From the NCBI GenBank assembly GCA_964487555.1, contig CAZART010000186.1, forward strand, positions 1 through 7,427: a DNA stretch of 7,427 bases. The letters are read 5' to 3'. A program made the translations under genes and the position numbers. The notes under the pieces are model-generated. The model was not told the origin of the DNA and searched no databases. It saw nothing but the letters and a program-made list of their open reading frames with translations. This DNA is from CAZART01 sp964487555. GTDB taxonomy: Bacteria; Bacteroidota; Rhodothermia; Rhodothermales; VXPQ01. The first letter of the stretch is position 1. Each line of letters opens with the position of its first letter. Positions 6,233-7,427 of the stretch are shown here, in pieces.

Positions 6233-6940
6233 CTAGAGCTCCCGAATCCGCACGTTCCGCCATGACACCTCCCACGGCCCAACGTCGCCGACGCCGTGGA
6301 CCTGGAGGCAGATGAGGCCTTCCCGGTGATCGGCGTAGACGTCCTCGTTGGTGAGGTCGGCGATAGGCTCGCCGTTGATCCACGTCCGAATGCGGGGCCC
6401 TTCTGCGACGACCCGGTACGCGTTCCACTCGCCGTCCCGGAAGGCGGTGTGCGGTTGGAGCTCTTCCGCGGGCGTCAGCCAGCCCGTATCAAGGGCCTCG
6501 CCGTAGATGTAGCCGGATTCCGCCCCTTCGGCGCCGCCGGCCTCGATCTCAACCTGTGGCCCGTAGACGCGATCACCCTCCGGACGAACATGCGAACGGA
6601 TCTGCACGCCGGAATTGAGCGAGTCGTGGACCATCGTCTCGAACTCGAGCTCGAAGTCGCCGAACGTCTCGTTCGTGCACAGGAACGCGTTCTGCGAGTT
6701 CGGCGCGGACGTGCCGACGATAGCGCCGTCTTCCACGCGGTACGTGGCCGCGCCGCCATGCTTCGGCCACGCGTCGACGCTCTCACCCTCGAAAAGGGTC
6801 GTCCACTCGCCGTTTCCGGCGGCGCCGGCCTCGACGGTATCAGCCGCTTCGATGTCGGCCACGTCCGGCTCCACGTCGGTGTCTCCACAGCCGGCGACGA
6901 TAATGAACAGGGTAAGAACGGGGATCAGAAGCTTTTTCAT
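6233..6940 (-). CDS. DUF1080 (3-keto-disaccharide hydrolase family) lipoprotein, right copy
   Basis: A 235-residue lipoprotein identical to the product of 5054-5761 except for its last two residues, Glu-Leu instead of Lys-Phe. The signal peptide, VAGC lipobox with Cys18, acidic linker and DUF1080 motifs (NSGVQIRSHV, YGPQVEIE, TWINGEPIADLTN) are unchanged. Both copies are intact, so both could be expressed, which would double the dose of this surface protein. It lies 135 nt past the stop of the right DUF433 gene, in the same arrangement as the left copy. The sequence downstream of the stop is a different, unrelated spacer, so the two copies have different transcript ends. The start is chosen on the position of the signal peptide, as for the left copy. 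Confidence 0.9.
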   Translation of the reverse strand: MKKLLIPVLTLFIIVAGCGDTDVEPDVADIEAADTVEAGAAGNGEWTTLFEGESVDAWPKHGGAATYRVEDGAIVGTSAPNSQNAFLCTNETFGDFELEFETMVHDSLNSGVQIRSHVRPEGDRVYGPQVEIEAGGAEGAESGYIYGEALDTGWLTPAEELQPHTAFRDGEWNAYRVVAEGPRIRTWINGEPIADLTNEDVYADHREGLICLQVHGVGDVGPWEVSWRNVRIREL

Positions 6941-7043
6941 AGGGCCGGCTCGTGAGGTTGGAACGGACGATGCAATGTCGGGAGCGGCGCGCGCCACGAA
7001 GCGCGAGCGGCGACCCGATCCACGGAGAATTACGGAGGCACGA

Positions 7044-7079
7044 GCGTCTCGGCAGCTGCGCGCCGATCAGAAAGTTCAT
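7044..7079 (-). pseudogene. N-terminal remnant of a DUF5615 PIN-like toxin, right copy
   Basis: This is identical to the remnant at 5865-5900: an ATG overlapping the DUF433 stop as ATGA, the sequence MNFLIGAQLPRR with Gly where the acidic residue is expected, then loss of family resemblance. Because both copies carry the same lesion, the toxin was broken before the block was duplicated or homogenised. Confidence 0.6.
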
Positions 7080-7288
7080 GCCGCAAGAGACTGAACACGC
7101 TTCACCTGACTCAACCGCGCGGCATAGGCAATGATATCTTCATGCTCGAGGTCCGGATAATCGGCCAGAATCTCTTCCTCCTTCATGCCCGAACTGAGCA
7201 GCTCGAGGATGAGCTCGACAGGATAGCGCAGTCCCCGCACACACGGTTTGCCGTGGCAGATTGCCGGATCGATCGTAATACGTTCCAT
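7076..7288 (-). CDS. DUF433 family antitoxin-like protein, right copy
   Basis: This encodes the same 70-residue protein as 5897-6109. At DNA level it differs only at codons 2 and 3 (GAA CGT here, GAG CGC in the left copy), both silent. An extra in-frame ATG two codons upstream (7294, Met-Ser-Met-Glu) could be used instead, and the open frame extends to 7414 without family resemblance. Neither start has a clear ribosome site. The upstream region is unrelated to that of the left copy beyond 7309, so the two DUF433 genes would be under different promoters. Function is as for the left copy: an orphan antitoxin-type DNA-binding protein. Confidence 0.87.
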   Translation of the reverse strand: MERITIDPAICHGKPCVRGLRYPVELILELLSSGMKEEEILADYPDLEHEDIIAYAARLSQVKRVQSLAA

Positions 7289-7376
7289 GGACATGGCGTG
7301 CGCCACCGGGCCGTCGGCGACGCCGGTAGGCATGCCGCCAGGTGCAGGGCATCGCCGGAGCGGCTCATTCGGCGAG
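7289..7376 (-). other. Region upstream of right DUF433 gene, with a possible PIN-domain scrap
   Basis: A minus-strand ATG at 7380 overlaps the stop of the preceding reading frame as ATGA. It opens a frame whose residues 9-18 read GDALHLAACL (7327-7356), close to the DALHLA motif near the C terminus of VapC-type PIN toxins. The frame then runs out of phase across the DUF433 gene and has no other PIN feature. It may be a toxin remnant or chance. I find no clear promoter for the right DUF433 gene here. Confidence 0.2.
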
Positions 7377-7427
7377 TCATACGCGGATGATGCCGTCTTT
7401 GATCTGGAAGGCAATCGCCAGGACGTC
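7377..7427 (-). CDS. 3' end of an unidentified gene, cut by the window edge
   Basis: The last 51 bases, read on the minus strand, give 16 codons ending DVLAIAFQIKDGIIRV and a TGA at 7377-7379. The alternating hydrophobic residues and the closing lysine-aspartate-glycine turn look like a final beta hairpin of a small globular protein. Too little is present to name a family. The stop overlaps the ATG at 7380 by four bases, as in a coupled operon. It might also be a chance open frame. Confidence 0.3.
   Translation of the reverse strand, partial: DVLAIAFQIKDGIIRV

Larger units (their letters stand above)
6227..7309. repeat. Right copy of the ~1.08-kb direct repeat
   Basis: This is the partner of 5048-6130 in the same orientation. 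The central part, 6242-7279, is identical to the left copy. The seven mismatches are all within 15 bp of the left end or 30 bp of the right end. It carries the same three elements: DUF1080 lipoprotein, toxin remnant and DUF433 gene. Confidence 0.95.

Noticed and set aside
4840..7288. The three DUF433 copies as a CRISPR-like or regularly spaced array
   Set aside because: The repeats are coding sequence, and their spacing is set by the lipoprotein gene, not by short uniform spacers.
5048..7309. The repeated block as a composite transposon or insertion sequence
   Set aside because: No transposase, no terminal inverted repeats and no target-site duplication are visible at the block edges.

Overview
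The window is GC-rich bacterial DNA in which every gene I can support lies on the minus strand. A periplasmic-propeller/Y_Y_Y sensor kinase beside DUF1080 lipoproteins suggests a Bacteroidota/Rhodothermota-type or similar Gram-negative environmental bacterium. This is an inference from gene content, and no marker gene is present to confirm it.

Layout, left to right: positions 1-462 hold no gene I can support, only a GC-rich hairpin at 377-407. Positions 463-4680 (minus) encode one very large membrane sensor histidine kinase of 1405 aa. It has a signal peptide, a periplasmic two-component-regulator propeller, a Y_Y_Y domain, one transmembrane helix, two GAF domains, HisKA and HATPase_c. It resembles a Bacteroides-type hybrid two-component sensor without the receiver and AraC output domains. 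A good sigma70-like promoter (TTGACA, 17 bp, GATTAT) sits just upstream of its start.

Positions 4830-7427 are a repeat-rich accessory segment. A module of [DUF433 antitoxin-family gene, 12-codon remnant of a DUF5615 PIN-like toxin, DUF1080 lipoprotein] occurs twice in the same orientation at a period of 1179 bp (homology 5048-6130 and 6227-7309). The two copies are identical over about 1038 bp, yet short diverged but still homologous patches lie at both ends. A third, older fragment carries only the first 29 codons of the DUF433 gene, lacks its ATG and lies at 4840-4922. The last 140 bases contain the 3' end of another minus-strand gene and a possible scrap of a PIN-domain ORF.

How it may fit together: the DUF433 genes look like antitoxins whose partner toxin has been cut off just after its start. 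They are left next to a surface lipoprotein of the 3-keto-disaccharide hydrolase family, and the whole block has been copied. The neighbouring propeller/Y_Y_Y kinase belongs to a family often linked to sensing external glycans, so a link to the DUF1080 lipoproteins is plausible but is not shown by the sequence. I see no CRISPR array, tRNA, rRNA or intact transposase. The most notable system is this decayed toxin-antitoxin/lipoprotein module and its near-perfect duplication.
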